Shown here: in pieces, positions 1 through 10,727 of the stretch
Position numbering within the stretch: the first letter of the stretch is position 1
Layout of the letters: each line of letters begins with the position of its first letter
NCBI GenBank assembly: GCA_963966185.1
Contig: CAWZYM010000311.1
Span: forward strand, 212,501 to 276,500
Origin: Rhabditoides inermis
Taxonomy: Eukaryota; Nematoda; Chromadorea; Rhabditida; Rhabditidae
DNA: 64,000 nt
Direction of reading: 5' to 3'
The notes under the pieces: model-generated
Database searches by the model: none
What the model was told of the DNA's origin: nothing
What the model saw: only the letters and a program-made list of their open reading frames with translations
Program-made: the position numbers and the translations under genes

Positions 1-57
1 TCTGTCTGTGATGGAACTCGCTGAAGATACGGCGAGAAAACCGAGCAGGAACAGCAT
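1..57 (-). CDS. N-terminus of a secreted protein (partial, leaves left edge)
   Basis: Read on the minus strand, a methionine codon at 57-55 opens a frame that stays open to the window edge (19 codons). The residues MLFLLGFLAVSSASS form a typical short signal peptide: a hydrophobic core followed by a small-residue region (SSA-S) suited to signal peptidase. The mature protein lies outside the window, so the family cannot be named. The gene is divergent from the plus-strand gene starting at 652, and a (GA)n tract and a hairpin lie between them. The call rests only on the signal-peptide pattern and could be chance. Confidence 0.45.
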   Translation of the reverse strand, partial: MLFLLGFLAVSSASSITDR

Positions 58-92
58 CTTACGAGAATGGAGATCGATAGGGGCAGTACCCG

Positions 93-96
<4 letters not shown>

Positions 97-168
<72 letters not shown>
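97..168. repeat. (GA)n microsatellite
   Basis: About 70 bases of uninterrupted GA dinucleotide between two divergent gene starts. Long Leu-Ser or Arg-Glu frames through it are artefacts of the repeat. Confidence 0.95.
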
Positions 169-171
<3 letters not shown>

Positions 172-366
172 CACACGGGTTCAATAGTTGTACTGCACGT
201 CTTTCCTTTCTCTGCCAACAGATATTTGTCATCATTACGATAGTGGAAGGGAAGACCACCACTACATTGATAGGAACAAAGAGATCTTGTTTTTGGGAGA
301 TATACAAACACTACAAACTATGTAATCATGTTTTCAACAAAAAAGTACCGGAACTATGGTACACTA

Positions 367-462
367 AAGCCGCTTGCAAAATGGTCGAAAAAAATTTTTA
401 ATGCCGTTTTCCCATTGATTTTTGGCGAAAAATTTTTTTTCGACCATCTTGCAAGCGGCTTA
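367..462. repeat. Near-perfect 35-bp inverted repeat (hairpin)
   Basis: The left arm at about 367-401 (starting AAGCCGCTTGCAA) is matched by its reverse complement at about 427-462 (ending TTGCAAGCGGCTT), with roughly one mismatch in the inner half and a loop of about 26 nt. The inner halves are A/T runs around GGTCG/CGACC. It lies in the spacer before the gene at 652. It may be a tiny foldback element or a structured RNA; no gene function is assigned. Confidence 0.75.
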
Positions 463-651
463 AGTACGCTTCCGAAACAAGCTTATTTCGCGGCAAACTT
501 TAAATTATGATCGTATAACTTTGTGCAACACTTCTACACAACGCGATGTATTTCACACTAAATTTTCATTTTCTCTGAATTTTAGCCTAAAAAATTTTTG
601 TCGGTTTTTTTCAACTTTTAAATAACTGTATTTCTTTGTTTTCAGTATGAA

Positions 652-1956
652 ATGTCTATAGACGATCCGGATATCGTCGTGACGAAAGATATTTCTACGC
701 ACTCAACCGGAAAAGTGAGTTTTGATAGTTTTTTTTGTAGAATGTGCATGTGTTTCTGACCAGTTTTGCAGTGGTTGAGCGCTCGGCAACTGGGGTGTTT
801 GGAGAGGGACGAGTACGGCATCGCCAGCGTCTTCACCTGCCCCTTCTGCAAGCCGGCGTTCTCATTCAACTACAGGCAGTTGAGGCGAGTTCCTTTGCGT
901 TTCTTTTTATGCATTGTGTGTGTAGAGGTCACGTGGAGCGGTGCCATCCCGATCAGCTGCACTTTTATCCTCTCCAGCCGGAACTGCTCGCAGGATACAG
1001 AATCACCGCGCCGCAGTACAAGGTATGTCAATTTTCATGTTTTGTGAAAAGTGAAACGTATGTTTCAGGCGGATCTTGCCGTTTCAGTGAAGAGCGCGCC
1101 GGCGAGTAAGAACGACTGGATCAGACTCGATGTGAGTACTCGAGCATGTTTTCATACGTTGTTTAGTATGAAAAAACCGGCCCGTGTCGTCTCCCGAAGG
1201 CGATTGCTCTGCCGGAAGGAGTCACGGATGACATTTGTGTGGACAGTCAGGAAGGACATCACCTCATTCCCATGAAGGTATTGTACGTATTTCTTTGATT
1301 AGAAGAATCTCTTTTAGGGCGAGATCGACATGTTGTCGTGGCGGCGTGATCGGCAGAAGCCACGCGCGGAGAGGAGGATGTTCGAGCTGCGGTTGGACAT
1401 GCGTATGGCACATGCGCGACTCGCCGAGGCCCTCTACGACAACACATACGAAGAAGAAGAAGAGGAGCGAGAGCTCTGCGAGCGCAGTCGCACATTCGAC
1501 TCCAGTCTGGGCGATATGTCCAATGACATGGATCTGGAAGAGGAAGACTGTTCTGGTGAGAGGGATCCGGAAGAAGAGGAAGAGAAAGGAGACAGTGGCG
1601 ACGAGGGCATCGTCGCCTCATTCGATTACGGTGGTGAGATCGATGGTTGCACCCAGAAGGAAAACGACGATGACTGTTACTGTGACTGCGCCGAGGAGTC
1701 CCAAGATGTGGGTAGCGGATTACTTTACCATATTCTTATTTCATTGCAGATCAAGATGAAGGTTCGCGAGCGGCGGGCGAGGTTGAAACGACAAATGATG
1801 GTGAACAAGGTGTGGTGGTGGGTGGTGAAGAAGCGGGTGGGCGCGCGTTGGTGGGCGCGGCGAGCGGAGGAGAGGAGACAAGCGGACATGGAAGAGAGGG
1901 TGAGGGAGATGCTGCGCACACACACCATACACGACTTCATCTCCCCTCCCACCTGA
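652..1956 (+). CDS. Unknown nuclear-type protein with a C2H2-like finger and acidic/basic C-terminus
   Basis: Seven exons (652-714, 772-884, 926-1022, 1069-1131, 1167-1277, 1318-1707, 1750-1956) join in frame to 347 aa. The start is the first ATG after the acceptor TTTGTTTTCAG at 645, a likely spliced-leader site. Residues about 45-75 hold CPFC, then H-x3-CH, a C2H2/C2HC-like zinc finger spanning the exon 2-3 junction. A Glu/Asp-rich stretch (about 200-270) follows, then a strongly Arg/Lys/Trp-rich tail. Intron 2 needs a GC donor (AG|GCGAGT) to keep frame with the finger. The 3' flank runs into the 806-bp repeat at 2064, with an AATAAA near 2243 inside it. I do not recognise the family; a DNA- or RNA-binding role is inference from composition. 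Confidence 0.72.
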
Positions 1957-2063
1957 AGCGGCGAGGACGATGATGATGAGTGAGTGAGATATTGACTTAT
2001 GATTTTTGACCTCGATATATGATTTTTGATTTTGCAGCTGCGTGGTGATTCGCGTTGTGAAGA

Positions 2064-2869
2064 CGACTATGGAGTAGCGGACTAGGAACCGAGGACCGAG
2101 CGAATTCACTACGCGTTTCAAGAAGTTTTATGTGTCAGTTCTTATTTTGTAGTATTAGAATCGTTATTTGTAGTACTTTGTTATACTATACTTTGTTACT
2201 CGATGAAGATTTGTTGATGGTTATGTTGTATATCTTGGTTGAAATAAATCATTTTCGTAGAATGTATGTAGTTTATGTTGACGATGCTCACTTGTTGCGA
2301 ACGCTCAAGCCTTGCTATCTGAATCCTCTGTGTTCCGTAATGTCCCGTTTGCCTGGAAGGAGGGTGGAGCAATTGGAGATGCAAGTGTGGGAAGTGACCG
2401 CTGTCCGCTGCTCGGTCCCGGCGGCTGCGCGATATCGATCGGCGTGCCAGCTTATTCATTGCACTCTCTCCCCTCCACACTGACTCACGTGGCAGCGGGA
2501 GCTCCGCTGCCCGCGCCTACGCTCTGTCCCGTGTACTTTGTGTCTGATGCAACATTGACCACCCGCCTGTCATTCATCTCTCACGTTGCGGCGATTGTGT
2601 CTAATTCGATCATTTTGCCCCCTTCAATTGTCAGCGTGGATGATTTTTCATGTCGCGTGGCGGGGTATATAACCCGGATGCCCAATGTCAATCACTCCAC
2701 ACTCACCAGTTCAACTCTGCCCACTTGGCCACTTGCTCTTTCTCTTGTTGAAAGATGTGTATAGCTACTTTGTTGGAAAGAGCGTTTGTCCGAGCGGTCA
2801 GGCGTTCACTTCTTTTGAGTTTGTTACACTCCTATCACACTGCAGTTCGGAGTGACCACCGGGGTGTTT
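2064..2869. repeat. Direct repeat A, copy 1 (806 bp)
   Basis: Matches 5565-6370 at a constant offset of 3501 bases with no difference that I could find. It starts just after the 3' end of the preceding gene (common sequence begins CGACTATGGAG) and ends ...CCGGGGTGTTT. It contains AATAAA near 2243 and a TATA-like GGTATATAACC near 2665. Several open frames inside are identical in both copies only because the DNA is identical; none looks like a known protein. Confidence 0.9.
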
Positions 2870-3013
2870 GTATAATTTTGCGGTAGTTCCAATGCATCAA
2901 CTGGGGGCCGGGGTGAGTGCGCTCAGGTTGCCAAGTTGGCGAGTCAGTGGGCGGAGCCTGTGTGATCATGGCGGATCGCGGCGATCGATCGCCATTCTAG
3001 GGCTCGCTTTTTG
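2869..3013. repeat. Direct repeat B, copy 1 (145 bp), abutting repeat A
   Basis: Matches 4823-4967 at an offset of 1954. Copy 1 follows repeat A without a gap; copy 2 stands alone 0.6 kb before the second repeat A. Homology begins TGTATAATTTTGCGG and ends GGGCTCGCTTTTTG. Confidence 0.9.
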
Positions 3014-4822
3014 CCCGAGTCGCCGAAATTTGTATCTCTTATCGATTTTTTCTGTTTCAGTTATTTTTGTGTATTCTTTAGCGTGTATATGTGCAGTTTT
3101 CACGCGACAATCATTGGTCTCTGCTCGGGGTGAGCAGTTTTCGAATTTCGAAAATTCTTTGTTTTGAAGGTTGTTTCCATGCGTGTTTTATCATCCCATT
3201 TTGTGTTGCATATACACTATTGTATTCATTTCTTATGTCTCCATCTCTTTTCAAGACACTAGTTCGTATTTCGCAGTTTCACAAATTTCGTCATCAATGT
3301 GATGATGATGGTGGAGCGGTTCGCTCACCAATCATTGTTTGGTACACGCTTGTACGGTTGTGCTAGTGAATGCGGTCGACATGTTACGTACGAACATGGT
3401 GTGTTTATTTCGTGGACGTGGAGTGGCGGGGTTCGTTTATTCGAACCGCTGCCCCCCGGAAGGAACGCCTTGCCTAGGTGGTTGTGTCACACCCCGCACG
3501 GTGTTGCTAGTATATCGACACCTTGTCCAGGTGACCGGATTGTGTGCGTGGCACCTTGACATCCATGTTATTGACTCTGTTGCTTACAGAGGGTCCATGT
3601 CGGACGGAGACTGCAATGAACAGTGTGAATCGAGCGACCGATGTGTGTGCAGCGAACGCGGGCGAGTAAGCCGCGGATCTGCATCGATATGAGATCACAG
3701 GTGCGAATTGCCTTGATGCCCGATTATTGGAGGCGAATCGGCCAAGTCAAGGCGGATTCCAGGCCGGCTGAGCTCAGGCGAGAGGCCGAGACGAGCGATA
3801 TTCGCGGAGAGCCTGCGCGGAGAGGACGCGACAGGTCGGCTGGCGGTGGGTCGGCACGGTTTATACACGTGGCTCCCATTCTCGGATCTTATAGGTATTA
3901 CTGACTTTCGATGTCAGGATTTAACGCATGGAGCGTCCGTACTTCATGGTGCGATCGTTCCTCGACCCGATTGGATTCAGCAGCAGGTATGCACACGTTT
4001 GGCTGGTGGAACATGTGGTATTAGTTGCGGCAGACCGATCACTACTGGTTGTCTAGGTCGAGCCGGGACCGATGTGTGAGTGGGAGAAGGGATGAGGCGA
4101 TTTTCCTCTCTGCCAGAATCTGGAGCAGTGCTCCCACCCAACAACCGTGAGTGTGCCCAATATTCCGTGCAATATTTTTGGACGCTTTTATAGTAAACAA
4201 AAAAAAAGCGCGAGCAGCGCGTGTAGTAAAGGGATGATGCTCTTGCCACCAATACTCACTCTACCTCCACCACGGAATGTTAGCGGAGCGCTATGCATGC
4301 TTAAACTTTGGTGGTTGCGGGAACCACGAACCACCAACTCACCCCACCTTATACCCCTCTGGAATCCGAGCGCGCTACACGCGTTGATGTTGATACAATG
4401 ATGTTCCTTGGCACGGCTTTCTATTCACGTTCGCGTTCGTGTAGATTGAGGAAACACGCTGCGGCGGTCTTGCACTTCCCATCCTAATACTCCGAAGTGA
4501 ATGAAGAACGGACTCACTATGCAATAGAATTTGATCGGACAGTGACAGAGTCACGGAGTCGAGTTCACTCGTTTGCGTCACTTCTGCGACCATTTGCACA
4601 TTACCGCTGCTTTTGCAACGCGTGTTACGTTTCTGCTCTATATGACAGTGATTAAATGCACCGGTTATCGTGCCTGCACTCAATAACTTTTCATAGACCC
4701 TAAATAGATATCCCATCCTACGCCTGCTACTTTGCTGTTCTCTAGGACCCTTCCCCCCTGTCTGGTTGATTGCTTGGAACGGGGCAAAATTCGCGTCATA
4801 CCGTAGCGTAGCGAAGATATAA
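3014..4822. other. Single-copy spacer inside the repeat block, no gene seen
   Basis: I see no spliceable coding region, RNA gene or transposase/reverse transcriptase motif. Short frames occur on both strands without family motifs. Confidence 0.5.
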
Positions 4823-4967
4823 TGTATAATTTTGCGGTAGTTCCAATGCATCAACTGGGGGCCGGGGTGAGTGCGCTCAGGTTGCCAAGTTGGCGAGTCA
4901 GTGGGCGGAGCCTGTGTGATCATGGCGGATCGCGGCGATCGATCGCCATTCTAGGGCTCGCTTTTTG
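4823..4967. repeat. Direct repeat B, copy 2
   Basis: Copy of 2869-3013 in the same orientation, without the adjoining repeat A. It is followed by about 600 bases (4968-5564) in which I recognise nothing. Confidence 0.9.
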
Positions 4968-5564
4968 GCCGCCCACCCACCCACTAAAAGCTCGCATGGG
5001 ACACACTACCACCCACCCACCCAGTGTGTAATGTCAAGCGGAATAATCTATGAAGACATATGCGGACGCTTTGATGATGTGCGATGATTCAGGTTCGCAC
5101 GGGCGAGGCGAGGACAGGCGCGAGGGGTGGCTGCGCCTGGATGAACTACTCTCGGACAACCGTCGCTCCACCAACCAGCTCTACCCATAGAGTAGGTAGC
5201 CACATACACGAATACGGTTGTCTCACGATAGTTGAATACAAGTAATAGCCGTACAGTGGCTATCAGTAGCCACATTATCACGGTAGCATGCATTCATTGC
5301 GCGTGTCGTATTGTATGTGGTACTATTTCACGTTTGATTGTTTGATTACAATAAACGCTGAAATATAGCAAGTGTGATGTGTTGGCGTGCAGTTTTATCC
5401 TTTCAGCACATCGCACATGGTTGCGTTTTCAGCGGATGCGTCAGCACATCCACCCCTCAAGGCTACAGGATCGGTCGCCTCGTCCGGAACGACCGTCAAA
5501 ATATTGTACTGTAGCGTGTTGATGCATTGTGGCGACTCAGATAAAGGACCCTTCCCTGACCCTT

Positions 5565-6370
5565 CGACTATGGAGTAGCGGACTAGGAACCGAGGACCGA
5601 GCGAATTCACTACGCGTTTCAAGAAGTTTTATGTGTCAGTTCTTATTTTGTAGTATTAGAATCGTTATTTGTAGTACTTTGTTATACTATACTTTGTTAC
5701 TCGATGAAGATTTGTTGATGGTTATGTTGTATATCTTGGTTGAAATAAATCATTTTCGTAGAATGTATGTAGTTTATGTTGACGATGCTCACTTGTTGCG
5801 AACGCTCAAGCCTTGCTATCTGAATCCTCTGTGTTCCGTAATGTCCCGTTTGCCTGGAAGGAGGGTGGAGCAATTGGAGATGCAAGTGTGGGAAGTGACC
5901 GCTGTCCGCTGCTCGGTCCCGGCGGCTGCGCGATATCGATCGGCGTGCCAGCTTATTCATTGCACTCTCTCCCCTCCACACTGACTCACGTGGCAGCGGG
6001 AGCTCCGCTGCCCGCGCCTACGCTCTGTCCCGTGTACTTTGTGTCTGATGCAACATTGACCACCCGCCTGTCATTCATCTCTCACGTTGCGGCGATTGTG
6101 TCTAATTCGATCATTTTGCCCCCTTCAATTGTCAGCGTGGATGATTTTTCATGTCGCGTGGCGGGGTATATAACCCGGATGCCCAATGTCAATCACTCCA
6201 CACTCACCAGTTCAACTCTGCCCACTTGGCCACTTGCTCTTTCTCTTGTTGAAAGATGTGTATAGCTACTTTGTTGGAAAGAGCGTTTGTCCGAGCGGTC
6301 AGGCGTTCACTTCTTTTGAGTTTGTTACACTCCTATCACACTGCAGTTCGGAGTGACCACCGGGGTGTTT
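5565..6370. repeat. Direct repeat A, copy 2
   Basis: Copy of 2064-2869 in the same orientation. The sequence diverges from copy 1 directly after GGGGTGTTT. It lies 1.5 kb upstream of the CTH gene, so its TATA-like element (about 6166) is a possible but distant promoter. The high identity points to a recent duplication or ongoing homogenisation. Confidence 0.9.
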
Positions 6371-6766
6371 CCCTCTTTCCCCTCATCTGGCCAGACCACT
6401 CATTCTCTGCCGGCTGACGCAATAGTGATCCGGAGAGAGTGAGACTGGCATCTGTTGTCTGCCCGCGCCGGTTATGTTCTCACTGTTTGTTTTGACGACC
6501 ACATTGCACTCTTATTTCATCGCTATTGACTAATAGCATTCTACAATTGCTATTGTTAGTGTGTTTGCTAGCCTGCCCTTATCTCTATTGCGGTTAGCGT
6601 GACTGACCACAGAGGCTTGCTGAAAAACACATTCTGACTGAAGATGCTTCGGAGTTTCGGTCCATGCTAAGAACGCGCTGAGCCGTTTAGTTTTGGTTTG
6701 CGAATGTGATTTTGTGCCCGTAATGATGCGAGTTCACATGGGATGATCGCATCGACTCCGTTTGCT

Positions 6767-6816
<50 letters not shown>

Positions 6817-6872
6817 GTTCCATTCTTCTGTGCACACATGTGTCGCTCCACGTCACGACATGGACGTGGAAG

Positions 6873-7366
6873 TAGAGTTTCGTTCGGCTGCCGAAATGAC
6901 GACCGAAAAATCGACATTTCGGCAAATGATGACCGATTTCGGAATTTCCGAAATGGCCGATCCCGAAATCCGATCTGTTCGGCAATGACCGAACCGAAGT
7001 TTCGGAAACCGTTTCGGAATCGTTCGGCGCGGCCGTTCCTTTCGGCCGCGCTTTTCGGAATTGCCGAAAAATATTAGAATAATTTCTGGAAGGAGGGATT
7101 TTCGCTTGATTCGACCGTGTTCACGAGTTGATAGTGGGGTATGAGTGAACCATCGGTGAGTTACATTTCATCAATATCATGCAAATGTGTTTTTCGGAAT
7201 TTCCGAAATGGCGCGACCCGAGTTCGGTCATTGCCGTTCCGGCGCGCGCCGAACAGACGGTCGTTCGGTTCGGAAATTCCGAAAAGTGTTCGGTTATTTC
7301 CGAAACGGAAATTTCGAAATCGTCATTTTTCGGAAATGACCGTTTCGGAAATCGAACGAAACTCTA
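6873..7366. mobile_element. Non-autonomous hAT-like MITE (494 bp)
   Basis: Perfect 14-bp terminal inverted repeats TAGAGTTTCGTTCG start at 6873 and end at 7366, with looser pairing continuing inward. The element is flanked on both sides by the same 8 bases, CGTGGAAG (6865-6872 and 7367-7374), a target-site duplication of the length typical for the hAT superfamily. The interior is packed with TTCGG/CCGAA motifs in both orientations, so it should fold extensively. No transposase frame is present. A (TC)n tract lies just to its left (6772-6813). Superfamily assignment is inferred from duplication length and the TA-G-AG terminus. Confidence 0.85.
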
Positions 7367-7878
7367 CGTGGAAGCGATTGAATGACTGAAAAGTGCATAT
7401 TGAACAGTTTTGTTTTGCACAAAACGTTTAGGTTTCACGCGGGTTTCCTGGTTTCCTCTCTGCCTTAGTCTTTTGATCTCGAGCTCACGTGTGTGTGTAA
7501 TTCGATCCCGATTCCATCATGATTGTTGCATGGATGAATGGATGGGGCGATTGGATGAGAGACTCTAGAGAGAGCGTGTGTGTGCAGCGTGGGATGTCTT
7601 TGAAATGTGTGATTGGGTGGTGGCGTAGCCCTGTCTGCGCATGGCTGACCGGTGTGATCTGTAGAGAGGAGAGGGGGCAGCCGCCAGCTGGCCCCGCCCC
7701 TTTCCCAGGCTCGCGCCACCCCCCATTCCCATGCACACACCATCCGACACTCGCACCGCGCAGCTGTGAAGCTTCTGCACTGTCTGGTCCATGTCTTGGA
7801 CTCTTTTAAACTCTTAACCCTATCGCGATGTCTTTTCTCGTTCCATTCCAATCACGATTGTCTGTTTGCAGTGTTATA

Positions 7879-10727
7879 ATGTCTGGCTTCCCTGGCTTCG
7901 GAACTGCTGCCGTGCACGTGGGACAGGACCCCGAGCAGTGGGAGATGATGCAGGTGAGGAGGGGGAATGGTTTGGGCAAATACGGGAGACATATATAGGT
8001 TTGCTAAACAGAGAGATGAAGTGGGTACTGTAGGCGATAACTTCAAGGAATGAGATGATGCATCAGAGTGACTGGGATACTTGGAACTTCTGTCACATTC
8101 TACTTTTCGTCGTCATAGTATAACCTTTAGGACTGATGGTTTGAGCTTTTAGATTCCTATCAAAAGCCATTACAAGAAATGTTTTGTTAGCCTTTTCGTC
8201 GTCATAGTTAGGACTGATGGTTTGAGTGTTTATATTTCTATCGAAAGCCATTACAAAAAATGTTTTGGTAGCCGTGCAGGGAACGTGATTCAAACGTTAA
8301 ACCAAATGTCGATTTTTTTTCGAGGTTGAATTTTAAATTCTTATCAGGAATAGCGGTTTGCGGTTGACAGTGGTGTGATTTTCTCACCACAAAATTTGGG
8401 TTTTACGAGCATCTCGACTTGGCCAAAAGTCGTCTCGTTTGCTGATGTAATCAGGATCAGGACAACGTGATTGCGAGATCAAGACAGATATGGAATACAA
8501 CCACCCCCAGTCTTGATTTTATGGTATATTTAGTGAGAGATAAGTAGATATGTCGCTGTCATTGCCTATCAACCGCATGGCCTCGCATATCTATGAAATT
8601 GTGTAAGTGTAATTGGGGGTGAATGAGAGACTAGTGCTGATAGTGTATAGACGCACGTGCTATTTCCACGTGGTAGTGTGATGACCATGGCTGGCCAGCG
8701 TGTCATTGAAAAACCCATCATCAACCCATCATCACTGACCACGCGCGCAAATCTCGCGAGATCATAAAATCACCTTATCGAAACCGGTATTTGGTCCGGT
8801 CGCGAGTCGCGATCGTCAAAAATATCTTGCATGCCGATATCGCGGCTGCTGTGCAAATCACAGGCTCGCTTGATTGCTTTTCAATTCATCGCTGTCTGCC
8901 ATAAAATCGGATACATGGGAGAGAGAAAAAAACGAGCGAAAAAACTGTTGAGACGGGCGGGAAATGGCATTGCGTGTCTGCCATTTGCAGCGCCATCACT
9001 CGTGGGAAGGCACAAAAGATTGGCCGACTTGATTTCGATTGATCCCAGATCAGATCAGACATTGAAAGTTTGAAGAAAATAACTCAACTACTCAACATGT
9101 CACGTGTGCATATGATAAGATGTGTAGGTATGGAAGCGTTTGGTATGGTTATCACCGGTTACATTTATTCTTTCACTGATCTACATTTGGTTATGGACGA
9201 GAGCTTTTGTTTGACCGACACTTATATACTTACTTACTAGTTGCCTTGTTGCAGGTGGTTCCCCCGATCTCTCTGTCGACGACGTACAAGCAGGCGGCGC
9301 CCGGAGAGCCCAAGGTGCACGACTACTCGCGCGCCGGAAACCCCACCAGGGATGTGCTGCAAGCCAACCTCGCCGCTCTAGAGAACGCCAAGCACTGTGA
9401 GTAGACAGGGGAGACGAGGGAGAGAGAGAGAGAGGAGAGAGGAGTGTCCCTCTCGCTTGCAGGCCACGTGTACTCGTCTGGCCTGGCCGCGTCGAACGCC
9501 ATCCTCAACATTCTCAAGACGGGCGACCACATTATCTGCTCGGACGACGTGTACGGAGGCACGCAGCGCCTCATCCGCGCCGTGATTGTGCCCCACTACG
9601 GAGTCGAGGTGGACTTTGTCGACCTGACCGACATTGCCAACCTGGAGAAGGCGCTCAAGCCGTCGACCAAGATGGTCTGGTTCGAGACGCCGACGAACCC
9701 GCTGCTCAAGGTGGCAGACATTGCCGCCGTATCGGCTGCCACCAAGAAGTTCAACCAGGACATTGTCGTCGTCGTCGACAACACGTTCATGACGCCCTAC
9801 TTCCAGGTATGCGGATGAAGGGGAGGAATGGAGATGATTTGTTGCTTTGCAGCGCCCTCTGTCCCTCGGAGCGGACATTGTTCTTCACTCGTGCACCAAG
9901 TACGTGAACGGCCACTCGGATGTGGTCATGGGAGCGGCTGTGACCGACTGCGACAAGCTCAAGGACCACCTCTTCTTCCAGCAGCTCGGTGCGTATACCT
10001 CATTCCTCTCCTCTCTCTGACCATCTTACTTTTTCTCTTGCAGCTGTGGGCGGCGTGCCTTCGGCGTTCGATTGCTACCTGGTGAACCGCGGTCTGAAGA
10101 CGCTGCACCTTCGCATGAAGTCTCACATGGAGAATGCGATGGCTGTGGCTACTTTCCTGGAGGGCAACGAGCGCATCGAGAAGGTTCTCTATCCGGAGCT
10201 GCCGTCGCACCCCCAGCACCTCATTCACAAGAAGCAGACCAAGGGAATGTCTGGAATGATCTCCTTCTACCTCAAGGGAGGACTCGAGCAGTCCAGGACC
10301 TTCCTCTCCTCGCTCAAGGTGCGTTGATTGTTATTGCTATCGATTAGCCAGTACTGATTGATTGCTTGCAGATCTTCACCCTCGCCGAGTCTCTGGGCGG
10401 CTACGAGTCTCTTGCTGAGCTGCCCTCTGTCATGACCCACGCCTCTGTCCCCGCCGAGGTTGGTTTTAAACTATGAAAACACGTTTCCTTTCTACTTTAC
10501 TCCTGACATTTACTTATTTTCTAAACTTTGAAACACTTCTGTTACTTTACTACAGTCACTTGACATGATTTAATCTTGTATATCCCATCCCAACCGTCTC
10601 CTCGCAGGTTCGCGCTGAGCTGGGCATCACTGACAACCTGGTGCGCATCTCGTGCGGCATCGAGGACGCGGACGACCTGATCGCCGACCTGGACCAGGCC
10701 CTCAAGGCGGCCGTGCCCTCCCTCTAA
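7879..10727 (+). CDS. cth-1: Cystathionine gamma-lyase, copy 1
   Basis: Seven exons (7879-7953, 9255-9396, 9463-9806, 9853-9988, 10044-10318, 10372-10458, 10608-10727) give 392 aa, the usual length for this PLP enzyme of transsulfuration (cystathionine to cysteine, 2-oxobutyrate and ammonia; cytosolic). Family landmarks are [13 protein letters not shown] and [12 protein letters not shown] near the N-terminus, [34 protein letters not shown] and the PLP-lysine segment [16 protein letters not shown]. The start follows a TTTGCAG acceptor by 8 nt (likely trans-spliced). Intron 1 is unusually long (1.3 kb) and holds a tandem duplication. A diverged inverted paralogue is at 14119-16254. The exact CTH versus CGS/CBL subtype is from remembered similarity to nematode CTH. 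Confidence 0.93.
8105..8274. repeat. Diverged tandem duplication (~84-bp units) in CTH intron 1
   Basis: Two adjacent units each run from TTCGTCGTCATAG through GGACTGATGGTTTGAG and AAAGCCATTACAA to TGTTTTG-TAGCC, with several substitutions and a small indel between them. The rest of this 1.3-kb intron shows nothing I recognise. Confidence 0.8.

Noticed and set aside
2130..2764. Conserved open frames repeated at 5631-6265
   Set aside because: Conservation is due to identical DNA of the duplicated block, on both strands and in several frames at once; no protein motif.
2064..6370. LTR retrotransposon with 806-bp LTRs
   Set aside because: No TG...CA ends at the repeat borders, no target duplication, no primer-binding site or polypurine tract seen, and no gag/pol frame in the 2.7-kb interior. 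PAT-type split repeats were also considered, but the unit order does not fit.
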